Source: Toxorhynchites rutilus septentrionalis
Lineage: Eukaryota > Arthropoda > Insecta > Diptera > Culicidae
Length of the DNA stretch: 64,000 nt
Direction of reading: 5' to 3'
Assembly: GCF_029784135.1 (NCBI RefSeq)
Contig: NC_073745.1
Span: 107,735,716-107,799,715 of the forward strand
Shown: piece by piece, positions 1 through 11,710 of the stretch
How the letters are laid out: the number at the start of each line of letters is the position of its first letter
Numbering within the stretch: the first letter of the stretch is position 1
Notes under the pieces: generated by a model
Told to the model about the DNA's origin: nothing
Databases searched by the model: none
Seen by the model: the letters and a program-made list of their open reading frames with translations, nothing else
Translations under genes and position numbers: made by a program

Positions 1-3000
1 AATTTGAACATCGCGCGGACCTGTGTAAGTGTTCTTCGGAAGATTGTGTCCAACCATTTGAGTGTTTCCTAGCATGTTTCAATTGGTTTGGTACAGTGAG
101 GCCGAGCATGCTCATGCTGTAAAATCACTTTTTCGTTCTTCTGCTCGTATTTTAGACGTTATTCACGCAATGCTCGGCTCGAACCATCAAAATTGCATAA
201 CATTCCTCGATGATGGTTAAATCGGTTCCTCAGCTCATAATAAATATTTGGGTTACTGTAATGAATCCATTTTCAGCACCCCTCATGATGCGATGAAGAA
301 ACCTCTTCTTTTTCAAACGCTGGTACGGTTGTGTTTAAGCAAAAATATGACATAATTCTAATCATAAGAAAACGCAAGTTGCTTGCTTTTCAATCATTCC
401 CGAAGTATGTCGCTTGGATGCCCATCGAGCAGTGTTTATTGAGAACTCACGCAATGGTAAAGCAATTTGACAACGATTAATTCCATTAAAAGATGACGGT
501 AGAACCTGGTAACGATATGATAAACATAAGAGCTGCTTCATGGAATATAAAAGTAGTCTAACAGTATAAATAAACGTTAACCTTTTCCTATATTAAATAA
601 TATAAGTATTCATATTTAAAACCTATAATTTAGTTCTTGTCCAAAAAGTGTTTTGCCCCAATTCGAAAAAAAAACCGCTGATGAAAGATCCAATACCGGA
701 GACCTCTTCTCTCGCAACAAACCACAGCGTTGGATTATTCACGTATCGATGGCATAATCCAACTTTTAATGTTGCAGGGCGTCACATGTTTTTTTTCACC
801 TCCCTCCACCTCCATCGTCATCCTTTAACGTTTATCAGTAGCGGCAACTTTTCACTTGGCTTCCCCATATGTACGGAAATAACTTTTAGTGGATCATCAT
901 ATTAGCGGTGATAGCGGAAAACCAACCATCCTTGGTAGGTCGTGTTGGGTTGTTGGTGCGTCACATGAGAGCTGTCGTGCGTCACGTGAGGTAATAATTT
1001 ATCCTCGGCGTCCCCCACAGCAATGTTGCTTTATGTCCCTCGTGAATAATGAAAGTGGAATTTTTTTTCGGGGGAAAGAAGACATCAAGCGAAAAGGCAG
1101 CTGTGTCAAAGTATTCGCAATAATATCGATAATGATGCATCAGATTGGATTGAAATTCCCGCTTTTCATGTGAGGTGTATATGTTTATGGCGGACAAGTC
1201 TGATGACCAAAATTTTCCATTACTTCCCTCTCCCACCCAACGCCGCTGGCTAATCCAGTTCGCAAGCTACTAAACTCAAAATATGTTCATGTGCGTATGT
1301 CATGAATCAAAGCCACCGGAAAACAATGGGTAACGCAACAATGCCCGTAGAATAGAGAAATGGGTGTTTTGTGCTTTCGGCGTACATAACAAAATACATA
1401 TGGTACATAAATTACTCACGAAAAAGCTCCTGGTGGGATACACAACGATTTATATCTGCTCCCAAAATGAATGCGATTTTAATTTCAGATAAAAACTTTA
1501 TTGAGCTTAGTTTTCGGGACTCCTTTTGCTGCTGCAACCGTCGCATTTATTATCGTCATTTCGCTCGCCGTTGTTTATTCGAGCCTTGGGACACCCCTGC
1601 TAAGCCCTTTCCATCATCTGGGCTGAGGTGGAAGAAAAAAAATATGATTTACTCGTTCAACAAGCTCTCAAACCCTTGAAATAACCATCCTATGACGACG
1701 ACGGGGTGGATGAGAAACGTGTCCGACACAAATAGAATCCTGTGCTTATGTACGAATGATGCATTGCAGATAGTATTATCTTATTATCGATTCGGTTCGG
1801 CTCAGCTCGGCTCGGTGTGCTTTTTTCATCTTGACTGTGTTTTTTTCTTCTTTCCATTTTCCCAGCCGGCGGCCACAAAGCGTAAGCTTTGAGCCGGGAA
1901 ATGTCTGGAATGAAGAAAATAGACGAACGGAACGGATGGAAAAAAATGGTTCAACAAACTTGTTTCAAAACTGCTTGGGAGGGAAAACACGCAGACCTGG
2001 ACTGATTGATGTGCATTTTTTGGGGTTTAACTTTTCGGCTTACTGTTTCGAAACGAGACCGGGAGCTTTATGAGCCCAATGAAGCAGAAATTTATTGAAA
2101 GCAAAGAGACCACATTTGTGTGATGAATTGCAGCGATGTTGAGCAGTACTAGGGGCAAATGCTTATGATACAAAATAGGAAAAAGTATGTTACCTCCGTA
2201 ATCAATAACGAACAGTGTGCATGCGATCCGATTCGATCATCTGGCAGGCTGAGATATGTTTCGGAGTGATTGGTTTCGGGGGTGAATTTATGTTTTACTT
2301 GGTTGAAATCTATGGAAAAAGATGAAACAGCATTTGTCATGATTTCACTTTTATATTATATTTTATATTATATTTATATGGTCATTTTTGTTGTTATACA
2401 AGCCTATGAACGTAAAATTAAATTATCTGGCCATCCTATTATCCGACAATGCTGAAGGGACTGTGACAACTGTCAGTTTCGGGTGAAGCGAGAGGGCCGA
2501 GCTTTGATCCAAAGAAGATCCAACCGAGAGGGCAAGGGCTTCGATCAGTAACATTTGAGATATTCATTAGTCATTGGGAAAGAACAGTGATAAATCGTTT
2601 TGAACGAGTTGAGATAAAACCACTTGTTGAAGAGAAACATAATGATGTCCGAGATAAGAAGTAATATAATATCGCATATGAGTGTTTTACCATTCCTAAA
2701 ATTGTAACTCTATTTCATAATTGTGAAGATTATAGAAGGGAACCGGCCAAGATACATGTTTAGAGCTTTCTGAAGAAGCGTAAATCCGATATGCCAAATA
2801 CAGAAAATGATGTAATACATACTGTGGAATATATATAGGGAATTTGTGATCCTAAATCTTTCCGCTGAACATTTTTCGATTTTTTTATGTTGGTGCTACT
2901 GTCAGTGGTCTTGATGTCAATTTTGAGTGATATCTGTTATTTAGTTTGTTTACATTAAGAACAAGTTAACTTATTTTTGCTCAGCGATGTTTTCTTCAAA

Positions 3001-3029
3001 TATTTTATCGCAATCTAGTGGCTGAAGAC
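1..3029. other. Unrecognised AT-rich non-coding DNA
   Basis: No coding region, RNA gene or clear transposon end could be recognised. Short open frames on both strands are under about 100 codons, overlap one another, and resemble no family I know. An AT-only tract lies near 2345-2385. This could be intron or intergenic DNA. Confidence 0.5.
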
Positions 3030-3132
3030 ATGCTTGAACGATCAAATTATGATCCAACGTTCAACCAACGCATAAGGCTTGGTGCCTTATGCGTTGGTTG
3101 AACGTTGGATCATAATTTGATCGTTCAAGCAT
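3030..3132. repeat. Perfect 49-bp inverted repeat (hairpin), 5-nt loop
   Basis: Bases 3030-3078 are the exact reverse complement of 3084-3132, separated only by TTGGT. All 49 pairs match, and pairing stops at both outer edges. The arm contains GATCCAACGTTCAACCAACG. A transcript would fold into a near-blunt 49-bp stem. Arms this perfect imply a recent origin, such as a foldback duplication or young palindromic element, or an assembly or cloning artefact. No target duplication is visible outside it. Confidence 0.95.
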
Positions 3133-3238
3133 AACGTATGAAGCGCGGGGGGTCAGATTGTCTTGCTTTACTTATAGTTACATGAGGGGGAGGGAGGGGG
3201 ACCGCGTTTTTAGCGTTACGTAATTTGTGCACCACGCC
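3133..3238 (+). repeat. MITE-like fragment ending TTACGTAATTTGTGCACCACGCC
   Basis: The segment directly after the hairpin ends at 3216-3238 in a motif found again, with changes, at 9835-9858. From memory this type of end is common in Aedes genomes. The G-rich tract at 3185-3202 is part of it. The other end of the element is not clear here. Confidence 0.5.
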
Positions 3239-6200
3239 AAATTAATGGATGTACGAGTATGACATGCAAACGTGTCAACAATCATCAGCATGCACAGACG
3301 AAAAAAACATGTCAATGTCGATCAAAAGTGAAGGTAATGCTTGCAATTTCTTCGATATTGTCAATGATGATTTTTACCTTGGCATTATGAGGCGTTGAGA
3401 GAGAAAATTCGTTCACCAAATACACAGCATGAGCTTCGAACTATATACATGGGACTCATTTTCAAAGCACACAAACGATACGATATGGCTTGTCGAAGTA
3501 CGACTACTGGTTATGCCAGTTCCAGTTGCAGTTTGACTTGAATTTTCATGAAAAAGTAGTCTCAATGCCGTATCTTGAACGTTTTCACCTTCCCGGATAA
3601 TCATCTCCGGTAATGAAATTTCCACTACCGGAGCATTAAAACCATTCGCGACACGTTCCTTCACTAATAACGATCGGAATCAAACATGAAAACCAAATCT
3701 TCCCGCAAGTTACGTTTCGTTGGCGTCTTTATTCTCTTGCACAAATTATATCTCACACCGATCAAAACTCCCAATCGTAATGACAGTGAATGACTTGTTA
3801 ATACGTAACCTCACATTGTGAAGCATTTACCATTTACCGATATTACCGATCCAAATAAAAAAAAACGCATTCCATATTCTGGTTCTATATTTTAGTTTCA
3901 TGATTCGGTATTAAATTGCAGAAAACATATTTTGTTCATGGACTCATATTTATAATATGATTTTATAATTCAGGTTACCATCCATACTATCGGGTCGATC
4001 TTGACGAATCGATTTTTTAAACGGCTTCAAACGGATCGATTCACCGGTTAAATCCACACCAGAGAATCGATCTATGAAAATTCAAAAGTCTTATTTATTT
4101 ACTTACTCTTTATGAATGCCATCTTTTCTATAAAAGGGAAGAAAATTTCATTTTTTTATCAAAAGCATTTTGTTCTGTTTCTCAGAAGGCCACATAAAAA
4201 AATCGGAAAGTCCTGAAAACAATTCATTTTCTAGGACATTCATCTCGTACCGTCATGGAATCGTTTATTTAAATAAACTAATTGTGAAAGTAATTTGCCT
4301 GCAAGCTTAATGAAGTGATCCAAAGCGATCCAAATGCTGTTTATAAAGTTGTAAAATTCTTTATAAAGTGGTATTCGAGAGATTAAAATAAGACATTGAA
4401 ATTTACAGAAAGTTTTTCTAAGATTTAAAAAATCAAAAGAAAATAATGGATCTTTTAAATGTTGATCCAAGATCTCCCAGTCCTAAACCATACACAAATT
4501 TTATATTGGAATTCATATTCATACTTCTGATATGCGGATGAGACCAATACTTCCTTACACAATATAAGTAATAATTTTATTTGGATTAATCATAATTATT
4601 GACATCAATATTCAACTCAACTGCTCTGTTCTGTTCCTCGCATTTTTATGTACGAAGCGGGCCCGACATGGAAGGCAAATAAACGAATATCGAATCTGGA
4701 GGACATATGTCACCAACTTGCAGAAAATAGCGATTAAATACTGTATTTTAGTTCAAGAGTATACAAAAGTATACTTTTTCTAGCAGTCCCAACTCGGGTT
4801 TTGAAACTTCTCACTGATATTTCGATGATTGATTGACTGAATTGTATGAAAAACATGTTTGAAAATGCCACTTCCATGTACCCATTATGGTAATAGTGTT
4901 TCTGGAGTTTCGTAATAAGTGTACCCATTATGGTAATAATCGGTGTCATATGGAAAAAGTGTAAATAGGATTCAAATAATACTTCAATAATAATGTTTAA
5001 ATAAAAATCTTATTCCTATCCTCTAAATCTTATTTCTAATATGCAATACTATGTCGTTGATTCTATACTCGACATAAATTATGGGAACAGAGCGCGAAGT
5101 CGATGTTTTAAGTGATTTTAGAAACGCTGTAACTTTGTGAAAAACCAATGCATGAAGACGGGATATAACATGTTACATCAATTAAAAGCTTCATTTAAAA
5201 CTTCAAGTTTCGGGACGTAATACTCCAATGTTTCTATCGTTTTGTGTGGGTGTAGTGGATAACAATACTGGAAAGAAAAAAATTGATTTTTTTTCTTTTT
5301 TTTAAGATTTTGTAGATGCACACAGTTTTTTATTCACCAAGTCAATAGTAAATCCAATTAACCTTATCAATCAGCATTCATTTGATTCCAAGAACGCTCC
5401 CGTAGGTCATTGCACTACAGGAAAAGAGTTTTGATAGATTGAAAAATTTACCTTTTTCTAATGGATACTTATACAATAATGCGATTAATTATTTAAGTAT
5501 AAAAATGCGATTATTTATTATTCATTATTCGGCAATTTTTGCCTAATTTTTGCTTTTGCTTTGACCGATTCTCTGAATCGACGACCATGGCCTTTCAGAC
5601 AGATTTTGTGCCACATAATTTCAATATGCAAAGAACATCAACCAATTATTTGTATTCAAAATTAAAAAAAGGACTTCCGGGATGATAATCTGAGAGAGGG
5701 TACACTTAATTATCTACAAAAAAAAAAAGAATTAACAAGCATGTAATGCTTGTTAATCGTTTTTTTATTTATGATTTGTGATTTATCTTCTGTTAATGAA
5801 AAATTATTACTTTTTTTCTAATATCCGGTATCCGGCCGGATACCAAATATTGACCAAATAGGCAGGATACCGAATATCCGTTTCATCTCTAGATTAGACT
5901 GTTGTTTTGTGCTTCCCGGTTGTAAAACAACTGCCTGTTCTTCGTTGCAAGGCCTATCTGCTAGCTGGTAGGAGAATCACAAAGTCGTGAGAGTTGTGAT
6001 GCAGTTTTTGCTTCTCTCCAGGAGCTGAACAAAGGATATTAACAAATTCACCTAAGATTTAATTTTCAACGGAGTGGATCAAACAAATATGCTTCGGTTG
6101 GACACGTATAGCGCATAACAACGTACAACCGTAATAGGAACATAGAAACTCTGCTTTTTCAGCTTTGCAGCGATTTCGTACAACCATATTAGGAACAAGG

Positions 6201-7150
6201 AAGCTTTCGATATTGCGATAATTGTTACGTAGATGTAAAATTGTACCAATTATTGAAATACTAAAACACATGTTCATTTCTATAAAATCGTATAAATTGG
6301 TCAAATCACAACATCAAGAAGGTTATAATGCGTATACACTACACTGCGTATGCATCAAAAAAGCCACTTCACAGCATAAAAATCTCATTATTTTGATCGC
6401 ATATTCCTTAGCAAAATGCTAAGTAGCAAGCATCAATGGGACACATTATTTTCAAACTAAATTTTTCAACAAAAGAACAATATTTCACATGGAATCAAGT
6501 ACCAAAATCGACAAAGAAGAGATTTCTGATGTTGAAAAATCATATTAGAGCGTTTAAAAATAAGATATGCTTTCTAAACTATAAAAAACTCACTCGTATT
6601 ACCATAATAGGTACTATTGCGATGATAGGTACTTCTACCCTAGCAATAACTCATTGCGACTGTTTACTTCCATTTGAGATACCATTTCATAACATGATGA
6701 AAACGGACTTCAACGGAGAAAATGTTATGTTGTTTGGGAAAGACACTCGTATACGGGCTTTGCGGTCCTCCTGCTGGTTAGGAGTCTCTCTGAGAGTAGT
6801 GTGATCTTGACAAAATATCCGAAGAACAACTTTTGATTCATTTTGGAACACCTGCTGCAATCATCTACTGTTTGGTTTCCGCTTCTTATGTATAATTCAT
6901 CACTCAATATTCTTTAATGGGAAGTATTGTATTCTGTAGAAAAATTTTAATTTGTTTTTCAAGAGTTTTTATGTAGAAAATAATTTTTTGAGATCCGGTT
7001 ATTAACTTTTGGTTCCAATTTTGTACTTTACATAATTTAATTGATTATGAGTAACGAAATGAAGAAGATTATGTTTCCCGACAACCACTGAGCCGAATAG
7101 AATGAAACAACCGCCAGATGATATGTATGTGTACCTCCGGAATACTTATA
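3239..7150. other. AT-rich non-coding DNA, no gene recognised
   Basis: No domain or splice structure was recognised. A palindromic tract containing TATCCGGCCGGATA lies near 5822-5845 and is echoed in 5866-5884; it resembles a degraded low-copy repeat. The 122-codon frame at 6436-6804 starts with ATG but has no recognisable domain and AT-driven composition, so I do not call it a gene. Confidence 0.45.
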
Positions 7151-8573
7151 CAGTGCGGACTCGATTTCTCCGATTTCTTTTCACTGTATATAATCGAGTC
7201 AAAAAAAATTTTTTTATTCAATTTTTATGCATATTTTTTTGTTTATTGAAAATATAAGAAGAATTTGATCTTTGATTCATCACCTTAAAGCCAGAAAACA
7301 CCTTTCTCACATGAAAAAAAATATTTTTTTCCAGAATCTCACAGGAGATGATAGATGATCATATTTGAAGAAAAAAATCCTTGCACGCATATGTTCGAAT
7401 TTCCACAATGGGAGAGTTATAGAACTTTTTGTTTTGGGCTATGTTGCCTCAAATTGGCGCTACACTAAAAAGTACGTTACGTGAGCCAAAATTTTGTACA
7501 GGATATAGTAGTAGAACATCTAAATTGTTGGATTTAAATAATATTTTGGAAGTGAAAATGGAAAAGTTAGTATATTTTAATGTGGAATTATTCATTTTAC
7601 CCCAAAAATTCTTATTAAACTTGATTGTTTCTATCAATCAAATTAAAGTTCTAAGACCACTCTACAATTTATTCTTTGAAACCAACACCAACAAGATTCT
7701 TAATTTCGCTGAAATATCGACAAAAAAAATTCCAGGTGAAAATTCAAACAAAATATTCAAAAATCGCCATTTTTACCCTCTGTACTTATAATAGCTTTTT
7801 AAAGGGCCTGGCCGGGTAAGGGAGTAAAAAGAGCCCCCAAACCAAATCACTAGCTGTATGGCAAATATTGTAAAGGTTATTAAATAAGAAATTTTGGCGG
7901 TTTATTTGAACCCCTATGTGGTTTGACGTAGGAACTTATGTTGAAAAACGTACTTTTTCGTTTATTTCACGCCATCCTCAATAGATCCGAGATAAAAATT
8001 TGAAAAAAATACTGAATGTGCAACTTACCACGGTGTATCAAGAAAAATTATCAAAAAAAATTACATCAAAAATTTTAGTACTAAAAAAAATATTTATGTT
8101 TTGAAAATTTTTTTTTTGGGATTTTGAGATTCAGTACTACTCTAATTCATATTTAAATATTGCTCTTACGGCTTTTCTAGATTGATAAATATCTTCAAAC
8201 TGTTTTTTTTTCAAATGTCTAATAATAAAAATAAAATTAAAAAAAATACACCAAACCAAAAAATGTTATAGATTTTCTGGCATTTCGAAATTTTGAAAAA
8301 AAATATAATAAAATTTCTTATTTAATATCCTTTACAATATTCGCCATACAGCTAGTGATTTGGTTTGGGGGCACTTTTTACTCCCTTACCCGGCCAGGCC
8401 CTTTCACCTAAACGTTGAAAGGTTACATTTTTTCTCGAAATAAGTCATATTTGAATGATAAAAAAATTTTTTTTTTCGAACAAACATTTTTTTTAAATTT
8501 CTACAAACGAGTCCAAAATTGTATATAATCGAATCATATATAATCGAGACTGTATAAAATCGAGTCCGACCTG
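7151..8573. mobile_element. pogo-like non-autonomous element, TA target duplication
   Basis: The left end reads CAGTGCGGACTCGATTT and the inverted right end CAGGTCGGACTCGATTT. Both are flanked by TA (7149-7150 and 8574-8575). CAG-starting termini with ACTCGATT and TA duplications fit the pogo/Tigger branch of the Tc1/mariner superfamily (family knowledge). Extra inner copies of TATATAATCGAGTC lie near both ends. No transposase is present. A second element (7801-8404) is nested inside, so the original insertion was about 820 bp. It interrupts a P-element-like pseudogene on the minus strand. Confidence 0.75.
7801..8404. mobile_element. Nested MITE with ~94-bp terminal inverted repeats
   Basis: Bases 7801-7894 and the reverse complement of 8311-8404 match over about 94 positions with roughly three differences. 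Both start AAAGGGCCTGGCCGGGTAAG. The interior is AT-rich with no open frame of interest. No clear target duplication was found, so its superfamily is unknown. It lies within the pogo-like element at 7151-8573 and is therefore the younger insertion. Confidence 0.85.
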
Positions 8574-9398
8574 TATTAAAAATCCTTCCGTAATGGTTTC
8601 ATTAGACCACTTTTTCACCTGTTTCACCTTCCTTGCTATTACGGAGATCTGATCCGGTCCAAATTTCTCTTCCAGCGTTTGTTCGGCGTCAACTTCTTCC
8701 TCCGTAGCATGATACTTGACTTTCCATGACAACGCTTCCTTCTTCCACTTAATTACAAGTCCCTTCCACTTATTCGCATATCTGATGAAAAAATCATAAG
8801 TGCATTGTAAAACATTGATTTTTTTTTTACTTTAAAATTAATAATTATTTTATTTCACCTCTAGACGGCTTTTAAAAATTTACTATAGTTTTTTTAACAC
8901 CGTCTAGGAGGTCGGTAACGGAAAGATTACTCTCTGTTGCTGTTTGATCATTTCTTGACACTTCTAGAAAAAACAACGAGACTTTGTGGACGAGACTGAC
9001 TGATTCACCTTCACTATCGGTCAAATTGATTGGACCTTGAGTGATACTACTGTCTCGATTAGCGACTTCCATGTCAAATTTGAAATTTGCATATCAATGG
9101 TCCAACGATGCGCAAGAATATAACGCCAAAGACGACTGTCATTAAAAATGCAGGCACAGTTGGTACTGCATCCGCTCTTCTTTATTATTATTCCCATCGG
9201 AAAAAAGACACTTTCCTCAAAATGCACCTGTAAGAAATCAATGTTTACTCATTTCATTGGGGGAGTATCCAATCATCGCCCACATTGCAAAATTCGATCC
9301 ACTGAGCTCGCAGCAATAAATTAACCGAGAACCGGTGAAATGATATGTTGGTGTGAGATTTTTTTGCTTCTGCCACATTGCCTCACCTGGTACCTCAT
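8574..9398 (-). pseudogene. P-element-like transposase remnant, 5' part, spliced
   Basis: Three minus-strand blocks look like exons. A short start exon has ATG at 9396-9398 and donor CAG|GTGAGG at 9387. A second block begins after the acceptor TTGATTTCTTACAG at 9227 and continues in shifted frames to about 8872. A third begins after TTTTTTCATCAG at 8781. The third encodes a lysine-rich helix and then a VKKWSNETI motif. This matches the region where P-element/THAP9-type transposases pass from coiled coil into the catalytic domain (from memory). A stop follows almost at once, so the catalytic part is missing. The frames need at least one shift between 9072 and 9021. The identification rests on one motif plus layout; a decayed host gene is possible. 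Confidence 0.5.
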
Positions 9399-9588
9399 CT
9401 TCGCTGTACCGAATCAAATGAAATTGCGCCAGATCGCAAAAGGAAAACACCAATCGAAACTGTCCGATCGGAACACGAAAAATCAAATCGCAAAATAATA
9501 CGCACAAATGATCTCACAAACGAAGCTTCACGTCAAGTTTGAACACTTTTCCCGAAAGTGAATGACAACAAACCGAATGACGGACCCT

Positions 9589-9597
9589 ATTATATAG
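9589..9597 (-). promoter_or_regulatory. TATA-like element upstream of the P-like remnant
   Basis: On the minus strand CTATATAATAGG lies about 190 bases upstream of the candidate ATG at 9398 and is followed by TCATTCGG and TCATTC blocks. Position and sequence fit a TATA box for the P-like unit. No initiator could be verified. Confidence 0.35.
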
Positions 9598-9716
9598 ATC
9601 GAATCGAGGATTCGATACAATCACTATCACTATCACACCGAGCAAAATCTCGTATTTTGTAAATCGAGATAATCTCGTACCGAGCCCGAATTTCATGTGT
9701 TACGCTTGCATATATT

Positions 9717-9860
9717 TAGGCGTTTCCGAAATGTTTCTCACAGGAAAATATCAGGGAGGTTGCGTTACTTACTGTGTATTAGAGATAGGAAATTGTGTTA
9801 CGTAGGGCGGGGGTCCAAAATCCGGGTTTTTAGAGTTACGTAGTTTGTGCACGACGCCTA
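9717..9860. mobile_element. Short MITE bounded by TAGGCGT / ACGCCTA
   Basis: The unit starts TTAGGCGT and ends TTTGTGCACGACGCCTAA, giving short inverted ends. The right end is the same type as 3213-3238. No coding capacity. It lies just upstream of the TATA-like site of the P-like remnant. Confidence 0.5.
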
Positions 9861-10706
9861 AGCGCAAAACTCGAGGAAGAAATCGTCCGATTTAAGATGT
9901 CCTCGTTTTATTTTCTGTTCTGTATCAGATGCATTATTAGGCATATAACTGAACGAAACCATTATAAGAACGTCACCCTGATGGGGAATTGTTAGTTGGG
10001 TACCTGGGTACCTAATTACGTTGCATAAACAGCACTCGTGAGCGACAGTTGTATTGATTGTAGTAGAACCTTAGCCATTAAGAGCGCTAGTCGATCACTC
10101 AAAATTGGCCCACTTCCAATTCAATTCTTTAACTGTTGTGAAAAAAGTTAGAGTAGAACTAATGATTATTTTAGTGAAATAAAGCTTTTGTGTGATATAA
10201 TAGAAGGGTTCAATGTGACCCTACTTAAATCGAAATGTTAGTAGTTTGTGAAATTGGGTACCGTCAAAGATTCAGAACCTCTGTAACAAAAAATTATTTC
10301 AATGGTGTGAATAGTGGTTCTATTTCGCAACACGTGTAAATACAGTGTTGATACCCTCCGGTTCATCAAAAGCCATCCTGTCGGGACCTTGTAAACCTGA
10401 TAACAGTCTTCTTTTAATTCTTTTTTGTTTTTTTTTCGATCAAGTGCGAGGGAACCATGTGCGACGTCAGATTTCCAAATAATATAAAGATTTTGAAAAT
10501 TATTCTTCCACGCCCGTAACATATTTTTTTCGTATCACATATTCTATGAATTCTACATGACCGTGAGAAGTGTCACTACTTGAGCATTCCTATACCCAAA
10601 GTCAATTTTAGCACATGTTATGGCATTCCGATTTATTACATTTAGAGCCGAAAAATAACAAAATATGTTCTACTTCCCAATACGTGTATATCATTTGTAT
10701 AATATA
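9861..10706. other. Non-coding DNA, nothing recognised
   Basis: The duplicated phrase GTTGGGTACCTGGGTACC lies near 9993-10010. A minus-strand frame at 10238-10522 has no recognisable domain and is not called. Confidence 0.4.
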
Positions 10707-11275
10707 CTAGCTGACCCGGCAAACGTTGTCCTGCCATATAATGTATTGCTAGAGAATATTTTGGTTGGTAAAAATAACGAATATACTTCAAGAGAGTTTG
10801 TATGTTATCGTTCACATCTGTAAACTTGATCTGAATGATGATTTTCACAGCGAAACATACATATACGTACCTCTTATTTCTGAATTTTCCCCTTTTCAAT
10901 TTAAATATCCTTCTTATATATAAAGATGTGCATAGTCAATTTTTCCGAATTTTTCTAATCATCTCAAATATTTTCCAAAGTACTCTATATATGGACGACG
11001 AAGACCTGATCAGCCGTTCTCCAGTGATGATGAGTTATACTTACATGGGAGAAACTCTCTTTTATATTTAAAGATGTGCACAGTTATTTTTTTTTCGATT
11101 TTTTATAATCATCTCAAATATTTTCTAAAGTACTCTATCATTATGAATTGGGTGAAGACAAACTCACAAAATATATGGACGACGTAGATCTGATTAGCAG
11201 TTCTCCCGTGATGATGAGTTATACGTACGTGGGAAAAACACTCTTTTATATATAAAAGATATATGCTAGAGCCAA
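10707..11275 (+). repeat. Dispersed repeat with CTAGCTGACCCGGCAAAC core and two internal units
   Basis: It opens with CTAGCTGACCCGGCAAAC, a phrase that recurs across arthropod genomes and that I associate, without certainty, with RTE-type LINE tails. A degraded form is at 28259. Two related units follow (about 10923-11070 and 11071-11270), both carrying AAGATGTGCA.AGT, TAATCATCTCAAATATTTTC and a GATGATGAGTTATAC block. No reverse transcriptase frame is present. Confidence 0.6.
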
Positions 11276-11429
11276 TATGAGCAAGAGAAATAGGAGACAC
11301 ATTTAAATGAAAGCATATGAAAGCTTTTGGTATAGTTTGCCAAACACACGGCCCAGTCAGAGAAGAATATATTCTCGTTCAACTTCATTTTATGATGAGG
11401 TGTAATATTATCACGCTTTCATATATCAG

Positions 11430-11620
11430 CGCTGGCAGCTATGGTATAGCGTGGTTGTGTGAAATATCTTTGAATTCCAGCCGGCCTTGGTTCGATCCCC
11501 GTTGACGGTCATATGAACTTTCTTTGACACAATCCCAAATGAAATGAGAAAAGAAAACAGAAAGGGATGTCTGCCCGCATATATACAAATATTTTTCAAG
11601 CTATTAAAACAGCTCATTAT
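11430..11620 (+). mobile_element. tRNA-derived SINE fragment
   Basis: A-box-like TATAGCGTGGTTG lies at about 11445 and B-box-like GGTTCGATCC at 11489-11498. The spacing is that of a tRNA promoter, but the sequence lacks a foldable tRNA cloverleaf. The downstream body is A-rich. Ends and target duplication were not resolved. Confidence 0.5.
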
Positions 11621-11710
11621 TTACGCATTTGACCCTCCAGCACACGAAATAGCATTATTTCTGCCAAAGATGAAATGTTTTCAGCCAACGCTAGCTTGGG
11701 TGTATAGGAA

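Noticed and set aside
6436..6804. 122-codon ATG-started frame
   Set aside because: AT-driven composition, no family resemblance and no splice or promoter context.
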